This document shows, in pieces, positions 52,324 to 60,173 of a DNA stretch of 64,000 nucleotides (its first letter is position 1; each line of letters opens with the position of its first letter). Below the pieces are notes generated by a model that saw nothing but the letters and a program-made list of their open reading frames with translations, was not told the origin of the DNA and ran no database searches. The stretch is from Paenibacillus senegalimassiliensis (GTDB lineage: Bacteria; Bacillota; Bacilli; Paenibacillales; Paenibacillaceae), in the NCBI RefSeq assembly GCF_001486585.1, contig NZ_LN909043.1:63361-127360 (forward strand), given 5' to 3'. Both the position numbers and the translations under genes were made by a program.

Positions 52324-52815
52324 TCAGTCCCCATTCAATAATATTTGTCTGACCTGCAGTTGATGTAGGCGTTCGCCTAACACGACAACTGTAGCGTCAG
52401 CCGTCAACATCAATTCTGGTCCAGGATTAATATGCTTGGTATGACTTCTCTCGATCACGGCGATGATGGTGGCTCTGGAACGCTGACGAATCTGTAATTC
52501 ACCAATGGTTTTGCCGATGGCTTTAAATTTCGGTTCAAGTTTGTACCATTCGATAATCAAGTCGCCCAAAGCAACTTCAATGTTCTCCAGGGCGGTTGGT
52601 TTATAGGTAGCACCGCCGATAATCGCCGATACATATTTGGCTTCGTCTTCGTTCAAAGTCACCATAGACAGATTTTCGTCAGGGTTGTCTTGCTCGGAAT
52701 GGTACAGCTCACGCCGGCCATCATTATGAATAATAATGGTCAGGTTCTCACCGCTCCGGGTGCCCACTACGAATTTTTTACCGATTCCCGGCAAATCTGT
52801 TTCTTTGAGATTCAT
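52324..52815 (-). CDS. KhtT-like cation/proton antiporter regulatory subunit (RCK_C domain)
   Basis: 163 residues. Residues 1-75 match the N-terminal part of YhaT/KhtT (LPGIGKKFVVGTRSGENLTI, HNDGRRELYH, LNEDEAKYVSAIIGG); about 90-160 is an RCK_C (TrkA-C) domain (IGELQIRQRSRATIIAVIER, ILLNGD-type end). In Bacillus subtilis KhtT gates the K+/H+ antiporter KhtU from the adjacent gene. Here no antiporter gene lies nearby, so its partner must be encoded elsewhere or replaced. GGAGG precedes the ATG. Confidence 0.85.
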   Translation of the reverse strand: MNLKETDLPGIGKKFVVGTRSGENLTIIIHNDGRRELYHSEQDNPDENLSMVTLNEDEAKYVSAIIGGATYKPTALENIEVALGDLIIEWYKLEPKFKAIGKTIGELQIRQRSRATIIAVIERSHTKHINPGPELMLTADATVVVLGERLHQLQVRQILLNGD

Positions 52816-52866
52816 CGTCTTCAGTCCTCCAGTATATTGGTTCCTTATGTTTCTCGTTCATTCAGG

Positions 52867-53235
52867 TTAAGCATTCATTGAAGCTAAGAACATACTCATA
52901 AATTTAATCGGTAAGAGCAATAGCCGTTTTAAGATCAGGCAAAATAAAGGCCAAAAGCGTACCCAGGACGCAACAAGTACAAGGGAGACCAGTACAGGCG
53001 CCGCATCGGAAGGATACAGCATTTTCTCAGGCGTTAGCTTGCCTTTACCCTGAGGCGTTGCAGAGTTCAACCGTAGCGGAACTTGGTGAGGGGCAGGTTC
53101 ACCTGCTTCGTAAGCTTCTCTCTCCGGCGTTTCGGCAGATGTAGAAATCGGAGAGAGGGCGGGCAGGAACAACACCATGAACAACGTCAATGCCACCATT
53201 GTCGCCAGCTTGCCGGATCGATAAGCAACTCTCAT
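52867..53235 (-). CDS. Hypothetical small membrane or secreted protein
   Basis: 122 residues. There is an N-terminal signal or anchor (LATMVALTLFMVLFLPALSP), a polar, Pro- and Glu-rich middle (TPEREAYEAGEPAPHQV) and a second hydrophobic stretch near the C-terminus (APVLVSLVLVASWVRFWPLF). The ATG has a clear GAGGGGG ribosome binding site, which argues that it is real. I recognise no family. It precedes the KhtT-like gene on the same strand by 51 bases and could be cotranscribed. Confidence 0.6.
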   Translation of the reverse strand: MRVAYRSGKLATMVALTLFMVLFLPALSPISTSAETPEREAYEAGEPAPHQVPLRLNSATPQGKGKLTPEKMLYPSDAAPVLVSLVLVASWVRFWPLFCLILKRLLLLPIKFMSMFLASMNA

Positions 53236-53365
53236 CGTTATCCCCCTCGAAGTGTAGCTACCTGCCTTAAGGATAGCACACCCCCTGGTTTTTCACAAAG
53301 AAATGAGGATGAAATGCTTCATATATATATGCAGGATTAATGCTGCACTTTAAGATGCGGCAAAC

Positions 53366-53397
53366 CTTAGGACTGAGAGGTACCTCGACTTAGGTCT
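53366..53397. repeat. Direct repeats and palindrome upstream of the lia-type operon
   Basis: CTTAGGACT (53366-53374) and CTTAGGTCT (53389-53397) are 23 bases apart and flank the palindrome GAGGTACCTC (53377-53386). The position, about 100 bases before the first gene, fits a response-regulator binding site such as that of LiaR; this is inferred only. Confidence 0.4.
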
Positions 53398-53492
53398 AGG
53401 TTGAAAAACCGTCCCCGGTCCGTTTTGGAAACTCCGTAACTTACCTAAAATAAAGACATAAGGTTGATTCAATGAGAGGCGGTGATAAATCA

Positions 53493-53789
53493 ATGAGAAC
53501 CAATCGACCCAATGTATTCGCTTTTGTACTTATTGCCCTGGGTGCTTTGATATTACTGGGCAAACTGACCCCCTTCCTGGGGAGCCTGTTCGGACTGTTA
53601 ATCGCGGTCGTAATGATCGGTCTCGGCTATTACGGGATTCGCCGGGGCAACGCCTTCTTCGGCTGGCTTGTCTTGATCCTGGGGGCGATCATGCTGATGT
53701 CCAAGCTGGCTTGGCTGATTGTTCCACTGCTGGGTATCGGATTAATTGTATATGGTATTTCCACCCTGCGAGGGAGACGGAGTTACTAA
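53493..53789 (+). CDS. LiaI-like small membrane protein
   Basis: About 98 residues, nearly all hydrophobic: three or four helices (NVFAFVLIALGALILLGKL, LFGLLIAVVMIGLGYYGI, AFFGWLVLILGAIMLMSKL, LIVPLLGIGLIVYGI) and a basic tail. It resembles LiaI-type proteins that anchor PspA/LiaH at the membrane. I start it at ATG 53493, preceded by AGGCGGTGA seven bases away, rather than the upstream ATG at 53472. It is the first gene of the envelope-stress cluster. Confidence 0.7.
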   Translation: MRTNRPNVFAFVLIALGALILLGKLTPFLGSLFGLLIAVVMIGLGYYGIRRGNAFFGWLVLILGAIMLMSKLAWLIVPLLGIGLIVYGISTLRGRRSY

Positions 53790-53848
53790 ACGTTGTATAG
53801 ATAATGTTAACTTGAATGAGGACCGAAAGGTTAGAAGGGAAGGTTGTC

Positions 53849-54523
53849 ATGAGTGTATTTCGTCGGGTACGAGACATAACAGTAGCAACATTGAATGAGA
53901 AGTTGGAACAGTCCCAGGATCCGGTACGCTTGATTGATCAGTTCCTGATCGAGACGCGGCAGGAGATCACGGAGGCGGAGAAGCTTCATCATCAATATGC
54001 CGGGCATGCCAAGCAAATGAAGCAGCAGGTAGATCATGCCAGAGCGATGTGCGATAAGCGCGAAGAGCAAGCTCTGCTGGCCCTTAAGGCAGAAGAGGAA
54101 CATTTGGCTAAGCTGGCCTTGCAAGAGAAGATGTTATATGAGGAGAAGATCGAGCAATATTCCGAACTTTACACTCAAAGCCTCGAATCCTTGCAGGAGC
54201 TGGAAGCCCAGTTAAATGAGCTTAAGACCGAATATCAGGCTGTATATAGCAAACGTCAGTATTATTACGCGAGAATGGAGACGCTTCGTCTGCAGCAACG
54301 CATGAACCAACGGATGAATGGTGCTGGTATGCAAGATGTGCCGAAAATGTTCAACCGTCTGGAGGATCGGGTCTCCGATATGGAATGGGAAGCCCGGAGC
54401 TTGCGCGAATTGCGTAGATCGGGTCAGGATTTTATGAACCAGGCCGGCTCTGTCATCCAATCCTCGCTGGAGCAAGAGCTTTCTCGCTTGAAGCAAAAGC
54501 TGGATAGCAAAAAAGGAGAGTGA
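53849..54523 (+). CDS. PspA/IM30 (LiaH-type) membrane-stress protein, copy 1
   Basis: About 224 residues, almost entirely coiled coil, beginning SVFRRVRDITVATLNEKLEQ and QDPVRLIDQFLIETRQEI as in the PspA/LiaH/Vipp1 family. These proteins assemble into large rings or rods that protect damaged cytoplasmic membranes. ATG 53849 follows an AAGGGAAGG ribosome binding site; the longer frame has none. The second copy lies 500 bases on, and the PspC-like gene sits between them. Confidence 0.88.
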   Translation: MSVFRRVRDITVATLNEKLEQSQDPVRLIDQFLIETRQEITEAEKLHHQYAGHAKQMKQQVDHARAMCDKREEQALLALKAEEEHLAKLALQEKMLYEEKIEQYSELYTQSLESLQELEAQLNELKTEYQAVYSKRQYYYARMETLRLQQRMNQRMNGAGMQDVPKMFNRLEDRVSDMEWEARSLRELRRSGQDFMNQAGSVIQSSLEQELSRLKQKLDSKKGE

Positions 54524-54528
54524 GCCGG

Positions 54529-55017
54529 ATGGGAAAGAGACTGTACCGTTCCAGAAGAGACCGCTGGATTAGCGGACTGATGGGCGGACTGGGCGAATAC
54601 TTCGGCTTTAACTCGGGCATTTTGCGACTACTCTTGGTCATTAGCTTCTTCTTCACCGGTGGGACGACACTGTTCATCTACTTTATCGCCGCACTGGTTG
54701 TTTCGAAGGAACCGTACTACCCCCAAGATCCTTATTCAGGAGGATGGGCAGGAGGCGGTTACCAGAACTATGGACCGCAGAACAGAAATTACAATGATGC
54801 CCGGTTTAGCGGACAGTCGCCATATGGAAATAACGCAGGAAATTCTTTTGGAACGCCGCCCCCGCAATATAGCTCCGGTGCCCCGAAAACAGGCTTCGGT
54901 GCTGGAGAAGCGTCCAATCTGGATTCCATGATGCAAGATATCGAGAAGAAAGCCATGAAGAAAGAACTGGAAGAGCTGCGTAAGAAGCTTTCCAACTACG
55001 AGAAGGGAGAAGTGTAA
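54529..55017 (+). CDS. PspC-domain membrane protein
   Basis: About 162 residues. The PspC domain covers residues 1-65: KRLYRSRRDRWISGLMGGLG, EYFGFNSGILRLLLVISF and a second hydrophobic helix. A Gly/Tyr/Asn/Pro-rich low-complexity linker follows, then a C-terminal charged helix (MQDIEKKAMKKELEELRKKL). PspC proteins are membrane stress sensors that interact with PspA. ATG 54529 follows AAGGAG by ten bases; a GTG at 54520 overlapping the PspA stop is an alternative. Confidence 0.85.
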   Translation: MGKRLYRSRRDRWISGLMGGLGEYFGFNSGILRLLLVISFFFTGGTTLFIYFIAALVVSKEPYYPQDPYSGGWAGGGYQNYGPQNRNYNDARFSGQSPYGNNAGNSFGTPPPQYSSGAPKTGFGAGEASNLDSMMQDIEKKAMKKELEELRKKLSNYEKGEV

Positions 55018-55020
55018 ACT

Positions 55021-55722
55021 ATGGGAGTATTTCAAAGAATAAAGGATATTACGAAGGCGTCGGTTAACGATTTGTTGGATAAGGTAGAAGATCCGATTGT
55101 GATGTTGAATCAATATTTGCGCGATATGGAGGCGGAAATTCGTGACGCCGAGGTTACGGTAGCCAAGCAAATGGCTAACGAACGCCGGATGAAGCAACGG
55201 TTGGATGAAGCTGCACGTATCTCCGGACAGCGGGAAGCACAAGCGGAAGTTGCTCTCCGCAACGGTCAAGAAGAAGTAGCTCGCAAAATGTTGGAGGAAA
55301 AAATTCATTACGATCAAAAGCAAACTGAGTTTGCCGAGCTTCATGCAGGTGCAGAAGCTCAAGCTGCTGAACTCAAGCAACAATTGCATGAGATGAAGGA
55401 TGAGTTCTACAAGCTGCGCAACAAGCGTAATGAACTGGTGAGCCGTGCACAGATGGCTAAAGCCAGAAAGCAAATGTCCCAAATCAGCAGCTTGCATACG
55501 ATTGAGAGTGGCAACGCTTCGCTGGGATTCCACCGTATGGAAGAGAAGATCATGCAATTGGAAGCGGAGGCCGAAGTATCTGGCATCGTTTACCGTGACA
55601 ATTCCTCTTCGACATACATCAGTCCGGCGGAGGCCGAGAAGCAATTGAAGGTAGATGCGCAGCTTGAGGCGTTGAAATCTAAATTGGCTCCTTCCTCCCC
55701 GCAGAAGGAAGATAAGGAATAA
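55021..55722 (+). CDS. PspA/IM30 (LiaH-type) membrane-stress protein, copy 2
   Basis: 233 residues. It begins [20 protein letters not shown] and [20 protein letters not shown], closer to the classical PspA/LiaH opening than copy 1, and is mostly coiled coil ([20 protein letters not shown] onward) with a short C-terminal helix. It lies three bases after the PspC gene. The two copies are clearly diverged, which suggests mixed assemblies or separate roles rather than a recent duplication. A hairpin with a T-tract follows it. Confidence 0.9.
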   Translation: MGVFQRIKDITKASVNDLLDKVEDPIVMLNQYLRDMEAEIRDAEVTVAKQMANERRMKQRLDEAARISGQREAQAEVALRNGQEEVARKMLEEKIHYDQKQTEFAELHAGAEAQAAELKQQLHEMKDEFYKLRNKRNELVSRAQMAKARKQMSQISSLHTIESGNASLGFHRMEEKIMQLEAEAEVSGIVYRDNSSSTYISPAEAEKQLKVDAQLEALKSKLAPSSPQKEDKE

Positions 55723-55764
55723 CTACACGTCCACAGGGCATTGTGGTATTCTAAATACTGGCGA

Positions 55765-55806
55765 AGCCATACGGCAGGGTGTCAGTCCCCTGCCGGTATG
55801 GCTTTT
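55765..55806 (+). terminator. Terminator or attenuator between the Psp genes and liaFSR
   Basis: AGCCATACGGCAGGG pairs with CCCTGCCGGTATGGCT (one bulged G), followed by TTTT. It sits inside the cluster, so partial termination would make the effector proteins more abundant than the signalling genes. Confidence 0.75.
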
Positions 55807-55836
55807 CCGACTTTTGAGCCTGGAAGGAGGTGCGGC

Positions 55837-56487
55837 ATGGATAAACGGAAAAAGTTCCTGGCCATCGGGTTGATTGGACTTGGCGTACTGTTGATTTTCG
55901 GGAATTGGTTGAGCTTCTTTACCATCGTCGCCCTCGCATTTATCGCTTATGGCATCTACAAAATACGGTTAGGTGAATCGGTCAAGCAGGGATACATTTT
56001 CCTCGCGATCGGTAGCGGTATGATTCTGTTGGATCATTTTATGCTCGTCGTGGCGGTTCTGATGATTTCATTAGGATTTTATTATGCTAAAATACGCAAA
56101 ACCCAGCCGCAAGGCAATTATTTGCAGAAGCAGAACATTACGGCCAGCATCCATTGGGATCGTGACCCGTGGACACTAAGAAATACAAGCATGTGGCATA
56201 TTCTCGGCGAGTTGGATATCGACTTGTCTCTGGCAATAGTCGAAGGCCAGCAGAATGTGTTGATGTTCCAAGGGATCGTCGGTGATGTCGATCTGGTTAT
56301 TCCTGAGGATTATGGGGTGGAGATTGAGGCCTTCGTCTTGTTCGGGCAGATTGATTTCAGTCAGAAGAAAGATACGGGCATGATGAACCGGCTATATTGG
56401 AAGTCGCCCAACTATGAGCTGCGTGACCAAAAAGTGAAAATTATTGTTTCCTATCTTGTAGGCGATGTTGATATACGTTTAACTTAA
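55837..56487 (+). CDS. liaF: LiaF-like regulator of the LiaRS system
   Basis: About 216 residues: four N-terminal membrane helices (LAIGLIGLGVLLIFGNWLSF, FFTIVALAFIAYGIYKI, then two more) and a C-terminal LiaF beta domain with ELDIDLSLAIVEGQQNVLMF, GIVGDVDLVIPEDYGVEIEA and VKIIVSYLVGDVDIRL. LiaF-type proteins hold the sensor kinase LiaS inactive until cell-envelope stress. ATG 55837 follows AAGGAGGTG. The order liaF-liaS-liaR matches the Bacillus arrangement. Confidence 0.88.
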   Translation: MDKRKKFLAIGLIGLGVLLIFGNWLSFFTIVALAFIAYGIYKIRLGESVKQGYIFLAIGSGMILLDHFMLVVAVLMISLGFYYAKIRKTQPQGNYLQKQNITASIHWDRDPWTLRNTSMWHILGELDIDLSLAIVEGQQNVLMFQGIVGDVDLVIPEDYGVEIEAFVLFGQIDFSQKKDTGMMNRLYWKSPNYELRDQKVKIIVSYLVGDVDIRLT

Positions 56488-56507
56488 AGACAGGAGGAGC
56501 GTCCCGC

Positions 56508-57581
56508 ATGAAGTTAAAAAAACCAAGCAATATGGTATCCCGCAGCATGCGAGGAGGTTTTCTCCTGTCAGTTGTGATTATGGCAGCTACCTTCTACGTG
56601 CTGTATACATATGGTTACTTCCGGCCGCAACCTTCGTGGAGAACGGCGGTTGGGGCAGGGATTACGCTCTTGTCCTTGTTGCTGATTATCGGTACAGCAT
56701 ATGGATTGATTCAGGGCTACCGACCCAAACGCCAGATCGATGGATTAAGAGATGCCCTCTTGCAATGGGAGAAGGGCAATCAGACCGGCGCTGTGCCGAA
56801 GCTTGGGGAAGATGAACTCGGGCGACTAGCCGAACAACTGGAGCGGATTGGCAAGCGGTGGGAGGAGCAGGTATCCTCCTTGCAGCGGCTCTCTACACAC
56901 AATGCTCAGTTGGCGGAGCAGGCCCGTGTCTCGGCGATTGTAGAAGAGCGGCAGCGGCTGGCTCGCGAGTTGCATGATGCGGTATCGCAGCAGCTATTTG
57001 CCATCTCGATGACAGCAACGGCCGTGGGTCGTACACTGGATAAGGATTTTGACAAGGCGCAGCGCCAAGTAGAACTAATAGAAGAAATGGCTTCTGTGGC
57101 CCAATCTGAGATGCGTGCTCTATTGCTGCATTTGCGACCGGTCTACCTTGAAGGCAAGGAATTGTCCCAAGGCCTGCACGACTTGGTGCGTGAACTCAAG
57201 ACCAAGGTGCCAATGGATTTGGCATTGGACATTGACGAGGACCTGAGTCTGGGCAAGGGCATCGAGAACCACTTGTTCCGCATCATTCAGGAGGCGATGT
57301 CCAACACGCTTCGCCATGCCAAGGCGGATAAGATGGAAATTCGCATTCACCGCCGGGGCGATGCGGTCAAGGTGACGCTGCGAGATAACGGAATCGGGTT
57401 TGAGCTTGACGACAAGAAGCAAGCCTCCTATGGCTTGTCCACGATGCAGGAGAGAATACATGAAATCGGCGGCTCCATTCAACTGATTACGGCCCCTGGT
57501 AAAGGGACCCGAATCGATATTACGGTACCATTAATCAATGAGGAGATCGGAGGGGAGATCAGTTATGGAGATGGAAGATAA
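56508..57581 (+). CDS. liaS: LiaS-like sensor histidine kinase
   Basis: 357 residues. Two N-terminal membrane helices are joined by a very short loop, so there is practically no outside sensor domain, as in intramembrane-sensing kinases. Then come a HAMP-like linker, the HisKA_3 dimerisation helix with phospho-acceptor His in ERQRLARELHDAVSQQLF, and an HATPase domain (IIQEAMSNTLRHA, LRDNGIGFE). It phosphorylates the adjoining response regulator after antibiotic or membrane stress. The regulator gene overlaps its end by 17 bases. Confidence 0.9.
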   Translation: MKLKKPSNMVSRSMRGGFLLSVVIMAATFYVLYTYGYFRPQPSWRTAVGAGITLLSLLLIIGTAYGLIQGYRPKRQIDGLRDALLQWEKGNQTGAVPKLGEDELGRLAEQLERIGKRWEEQVSSLQRLSTHNAQLAEQARVSAIVEERQRLARELHDAVSQQLFAISMTATAVGRTLDKDFDKAQRQVELIEEMASVAQSEMRALLLHLRPVYLEGKELSQGLHDLVRELKTKVPMDLALDIDEDLSLGKGIENHLFRIIQEAMSNTLRHAKADKMEIRIHRRGDAVKVTLRDNGIGFELDDKKQASYGLSTMQERIHEIGGSIQLITAPGKGTRIDITVPLINEEIGGEISYGDGR

Positions 57582-58218
57582 GGATATCAAGGTACTGCTT
57601 GTAGATGATCATGAAATGGTGAGGATCGGCTTGGCTGCCGTACTTGGTACGGAGGATGGCATTGAGGTGGTTGGAGAAGCGAGCAGCGGGGAAGAAGGGA
57701 TTCGGTTAGCGCAGGAGTATCGGCCAGATGTTGTCCTGATGGACTTGGTCATGGACGGAATGGACGGGATTGAAGCTACCCGGCAACTGCTGCAACTGCA
57801 TCCGGAGTGCAAGGTCATTGTGCTAACCAGTTATCTGGATGATGAGAAGATGTATCCCGTTATTGAAGCCGGTGCCTTCAGCTACTTGCTCAAAACATCC
57901 CGTGCGTCCGAAATTGCCGAGGCCATTCGTGCGGCGAGCCGGGGACAATCTGTGCTTGAATCCCAGGTAGCATCCAAAATGATGAATCGATTCCGCCAGC
58001 CCAAGAAAGAGGCGCCTGCACATGAGGAATTGACGGAACGCGAAATGGATGTGTTACGGCTATTGGCCCAGGGCAAGTCCAATCAGGATATTGCGGATGA
58101 CTTGATTATTGGCATCAAGACGGTTAAATTCCATGTGACAAATATTTTGGCGAAGCTGGGCGTGGAAGATCGTACCCAGGCAGCCATTTACGCTTATAAA
58201 AATGGTTTGGCGGAGTAA
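57565..58218 (+). CDS. liaR: LiaR-like NarL/LuxR-family response regulator
   Basis: About 217 residues: receiver domain with KVLLVDDHEMVRIGL and phosphorylated Asp in VVLMDLVMDG, then a LuxR-type helix-turn-helix (LTEREMDVLRLLAQGKSNQD, IKTVKFHVTNILAKLGVEDR). ATG 57565 is chosen because GAGGGGAG lies just upstream. It presumably activates the cluster that starts at 53493; the direct repeats near 53366 are a candidate target. Confidence 0.9.
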   Translation: MEMEDKDIKVLLVDDHEMVRIGLAAVLGTEDGIEVVGEASSGEEGIRLAQEYRPDVVLMDLVMDGMDGIEATRQLLQLHPECKVIVLTSYLDDEKMYPVIEAGAFSYLLKTSRASEIAEAIRAASRGQSVLESQVASKMMNRFRQPKKEAPAHEELTEREMDVLRLLAQGKSNQDIADDLIIGIKTVKFHVTNILAKLGVEDRTQAAIYAYKNGLAE

Positions 58219-58327
58219 TTTGCGTCAATCCTTTTTTTGTCAGGAGAAATGCAGGGATTTGCCCGGGTGGGTGGCGAATCATCTCTTCAAAGAGATTTTA
58301 TCACCGACACCGGAGGTGCGGATATAA

Positions 58328-59140
58328 ATGCCTAATCGCAAGTTGTGGAAGGGTATTCTATGGTTCATCATTGGCCTGCTGCTACTGGCGGGTTTACAGC
58401 GAATCGCTCAGAATGACGAGGCAATGCCAACCGCTGATCAGGTTGCGGAAGCCCAGAAACAACTAACGATACTGCATGAGATGGGGCGTAGTACATCGGA
58501 GCAATCTTTCAAAATGACGGTCAAATGGCAAGGAGTCTGGCCAACACTGCTGTCTCCCGAGGAAGCGGCGGGTGCACTCTCAAGCCGGCTGGGCTTGCCT
58601 GCTCCGAAGCAAGTGCTAGAGATGGCACATGAAGCATATCAAGCAGCCGATTCTATAGAGGGAGTCCCGGCTCATTTAACTGTGACAGTCCGGGCCAGCG
58701 GAGGATACTATATTCTTCTAAGACTGGAGAGTACGGGAGGCAGTGCTGAAGGGTTGAACCGCTTGGAGACTGTGCAAAGCCTGAGCGGAGAGTCTTTGGC
58801 CGACGAAGGAGTGGAAGTTCAGTGGAATGCTGCAGTCCAGGGCATAACCTGGCCTGGAGCAAATGGCTCGGAGGAGGGTAGAACCCAAAACCCTGAGCAA
58901 ACGCTGGATCAATTGGAGAAGAGGATTCAGGAGCAGAAGACGCTTCGTATGAAGCTGAAGCCTGTTGAGGAATTCGCCGAGGAATTGACGGTGAGTCGGA
59001 CCTATTCCGTAAAGGGGTGGGCCATTACAGCAATGAGCGGTGAACAGCCGGTGAACCTGCAAATGGCGGTGCACCTGAACAGCGGGACGGGCCTGAACGA
59101 AATATCCTTCGGTTCGCCGCTGCTCACGGTGGAGTATTAA
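58328..59140 (+). CDS. YwmB-like protein
   Basis: 270 residues with one N-terminal membrane anchor (WKGILWFIIGLLLLAGL) and an exported domain of alternating strands and helices (FKMTVKWQGVWPTLLSPEEA, ALSSRLGL, LTVTVRASGGYYILLRLEST, VQWNAAVQGITW). The pattern resembles the YwmB family (TATA-box-binding-protein-like fold) of Bacillales, whose function is unknown; I am not certain. It stands 109 bases after liaR behind its own GGAGGTG ribosome binding site, and a terminator follows. Confidence 0.6.
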   Translation: MPNRKLWKGILWFIIGLLLLAGLQRIAQNDEAMPTADQVAEAQKQLTILHEMGRSTSEQSFKMTVKWQGVWPTLLSPEEAAGALSSRLGLPAPKQVLEMAHEAYQAADSIEGVPAHLTVTVRASGGYYILLRLESTGGSAEGLNRLETVQSLSGESLADEGVEVQWNAAVQGITWPGANGSEEGRTQNPEQTLDQLEKRIQEQKTLRMKLKPVEEFAEELTVSRTYSVKGWAITAMSGEQPVNLQMAVHLNSGTGLNEISFGSPLLTVEY

Positions 59141-59141
59141 C

Positions 59142-59185
59142 AGCGTGATGCCCAAACAGGCGTTGCTTGGTTCATCACGCTTTTT
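59142..59185 (+). terminator. Terminator after the YwmB-like gene
   Basis: AGCGTGATG pairs with CATCACGCT and is followed by TTTTT. It overlaps the approach to the next gene, which starts 22 bases later. Confidence 0.75.
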
Positions 59186-59206
59186 AACCTAATAGGGGGA
59201 ACAGGT

Positions 59207-59983
59207 TTGAAGAAGATATTACTCCGCGCTCAGAGTCCATATGCGGAAATAACAGTCTATGACACCCATGAGCTTTATGGGGAAGAGGGTCGGTTTCGCG
59301 TGCTTGAATTCGCTAGCCAGGCGGTGCAGGGCGCAATGGACTTAAACTGTCCGGAACGGATCATACTAGAATATCCACGTGCGATGCTTCATTTATTCAA
59401 GCAACAAGTGATGGAAGGCGGCCAAGTGTTTATGATTGGTCAAGGAATTGGTACGCTATCCTGGCATTTAGGGCCTAATGTGGATGTGAAGATTGCCGAA
59501 ATTGATGAGCGGGTTGTGAAGATTGGGACGGCTTATTTTGACTATAACGGTCCTGAGGTTATGATCGGCGATGGCAGACTTCTGTTAGAGCGGGAGGCAG
59601 CGGGGACATATGATGCTCTCATGGTGGATGCTTTCACCGAGAAGGGAACACCTCGGCATTTGATCTCCAAGGAATTTTTCCAGTTGGCAGTAGACAAGCT
59701 TGGCCCGGAAGGGCTGCTTCTGATGAATGCTTTTGGCCGGGGCAGGGGTGACAGGCTGATTGAGGCGATCGTCTCCACATTGAAGACCGTGATGAATTAC
59801 GTACAGGTATTCTCCTTGCCGGCTGAGCATTCTACGGATATGAGCAACCTGATTATTGCGGCCAGCCATCATCCGATTTGCTATGATCTGCGTGAGATGG
59901 CGGGATTTGTAGAGGCCCAAACAGCGGAAGGTTATGTGATCTGGGATGAGGTCGATGCAACCTGGATGTCCGATAATTCCTAA
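59207..59983 (+). CDS. Spermidine-synthase-like methyltransferase-fold protein
   Basis: 258 residues with a Rossmann-type SAM-binding fold: FMIGQGIGTLSWHLGP (motif I), KIAEIDERVVKIG, MIGDGRLLLE and MVDAFTEKGTPRHL. It has the overall layout of polyamine aminopropyltransferases, but the motif I glycine cluster is not the canonical GGGDGG, so whether it makes spermidine is doubtful. TTG 59207 follows AGGGGG. It is single, located between two terminator or hairpin structures. Many Bacillales have such a protein besides SpeE. Confidence 0.7.
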   Translation: MKKILLRAQSPYAEITVYDTHELYGEEGRFRVLEFASQAVQGAMDLNCPERIILEYPRAMLHLFKQQVMEGGQVFMIGQGIGTLSWHLGPNVDVKIAEIDERVVKIGTAYFDYNGPEVMIGDGRLLLEREAAGTYDALMVDAFTEKGTPRHLISKEFFQLAVDKLGPEGLLLMNAFGRGRGDRLIEAIVSTLKTVMNYVQVFSLPAEHSTDMSNLIIAASHHPICYDLREMAGFVEAQTAEGYVIWDEVDATWMSDNS

Positions 59984-60080
59984 TCTACAGGAGAAGGGCC
60001 ATATTGTGATAGCGCATTTCGAAAAAAGGAACTTCAGTCTGTAATGAATTTAATAGCATCCCTGAAGCGAATATGCTAAA

Positions 60081-60105
60081 ATGGCATCACGTCCCGTGAT
60101 GCCAT
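60081..60105. repeat. 11-bp perfect inverted repeat upstream of zwf
   Basis: ATGGCATCACG and CGTGATGCCAT surround three bases (TCC). There is no T-tract on the plus strand; the minus-strand exit is TTTTAG. It lies about 70 bases before zwf and could be an operator or an mRNA element. Confidence 0.55.
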
Positions 60106-60173
60106 GTAAATGCATGTCCTTGATCGGGAATTGAATAAAAATACACTATATTACATAGAAAGAATGAGGAGCC

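Noticed and set aside
54736..55644. A 302-codon minus-strand frame under the PspC and second PspA genes
   Set aside because: It overlaps two clearly real coiled-coil/PspC genes and reads as the His-, Leu- and Phe-rich complement of their Glu/Lys/Gln codons.
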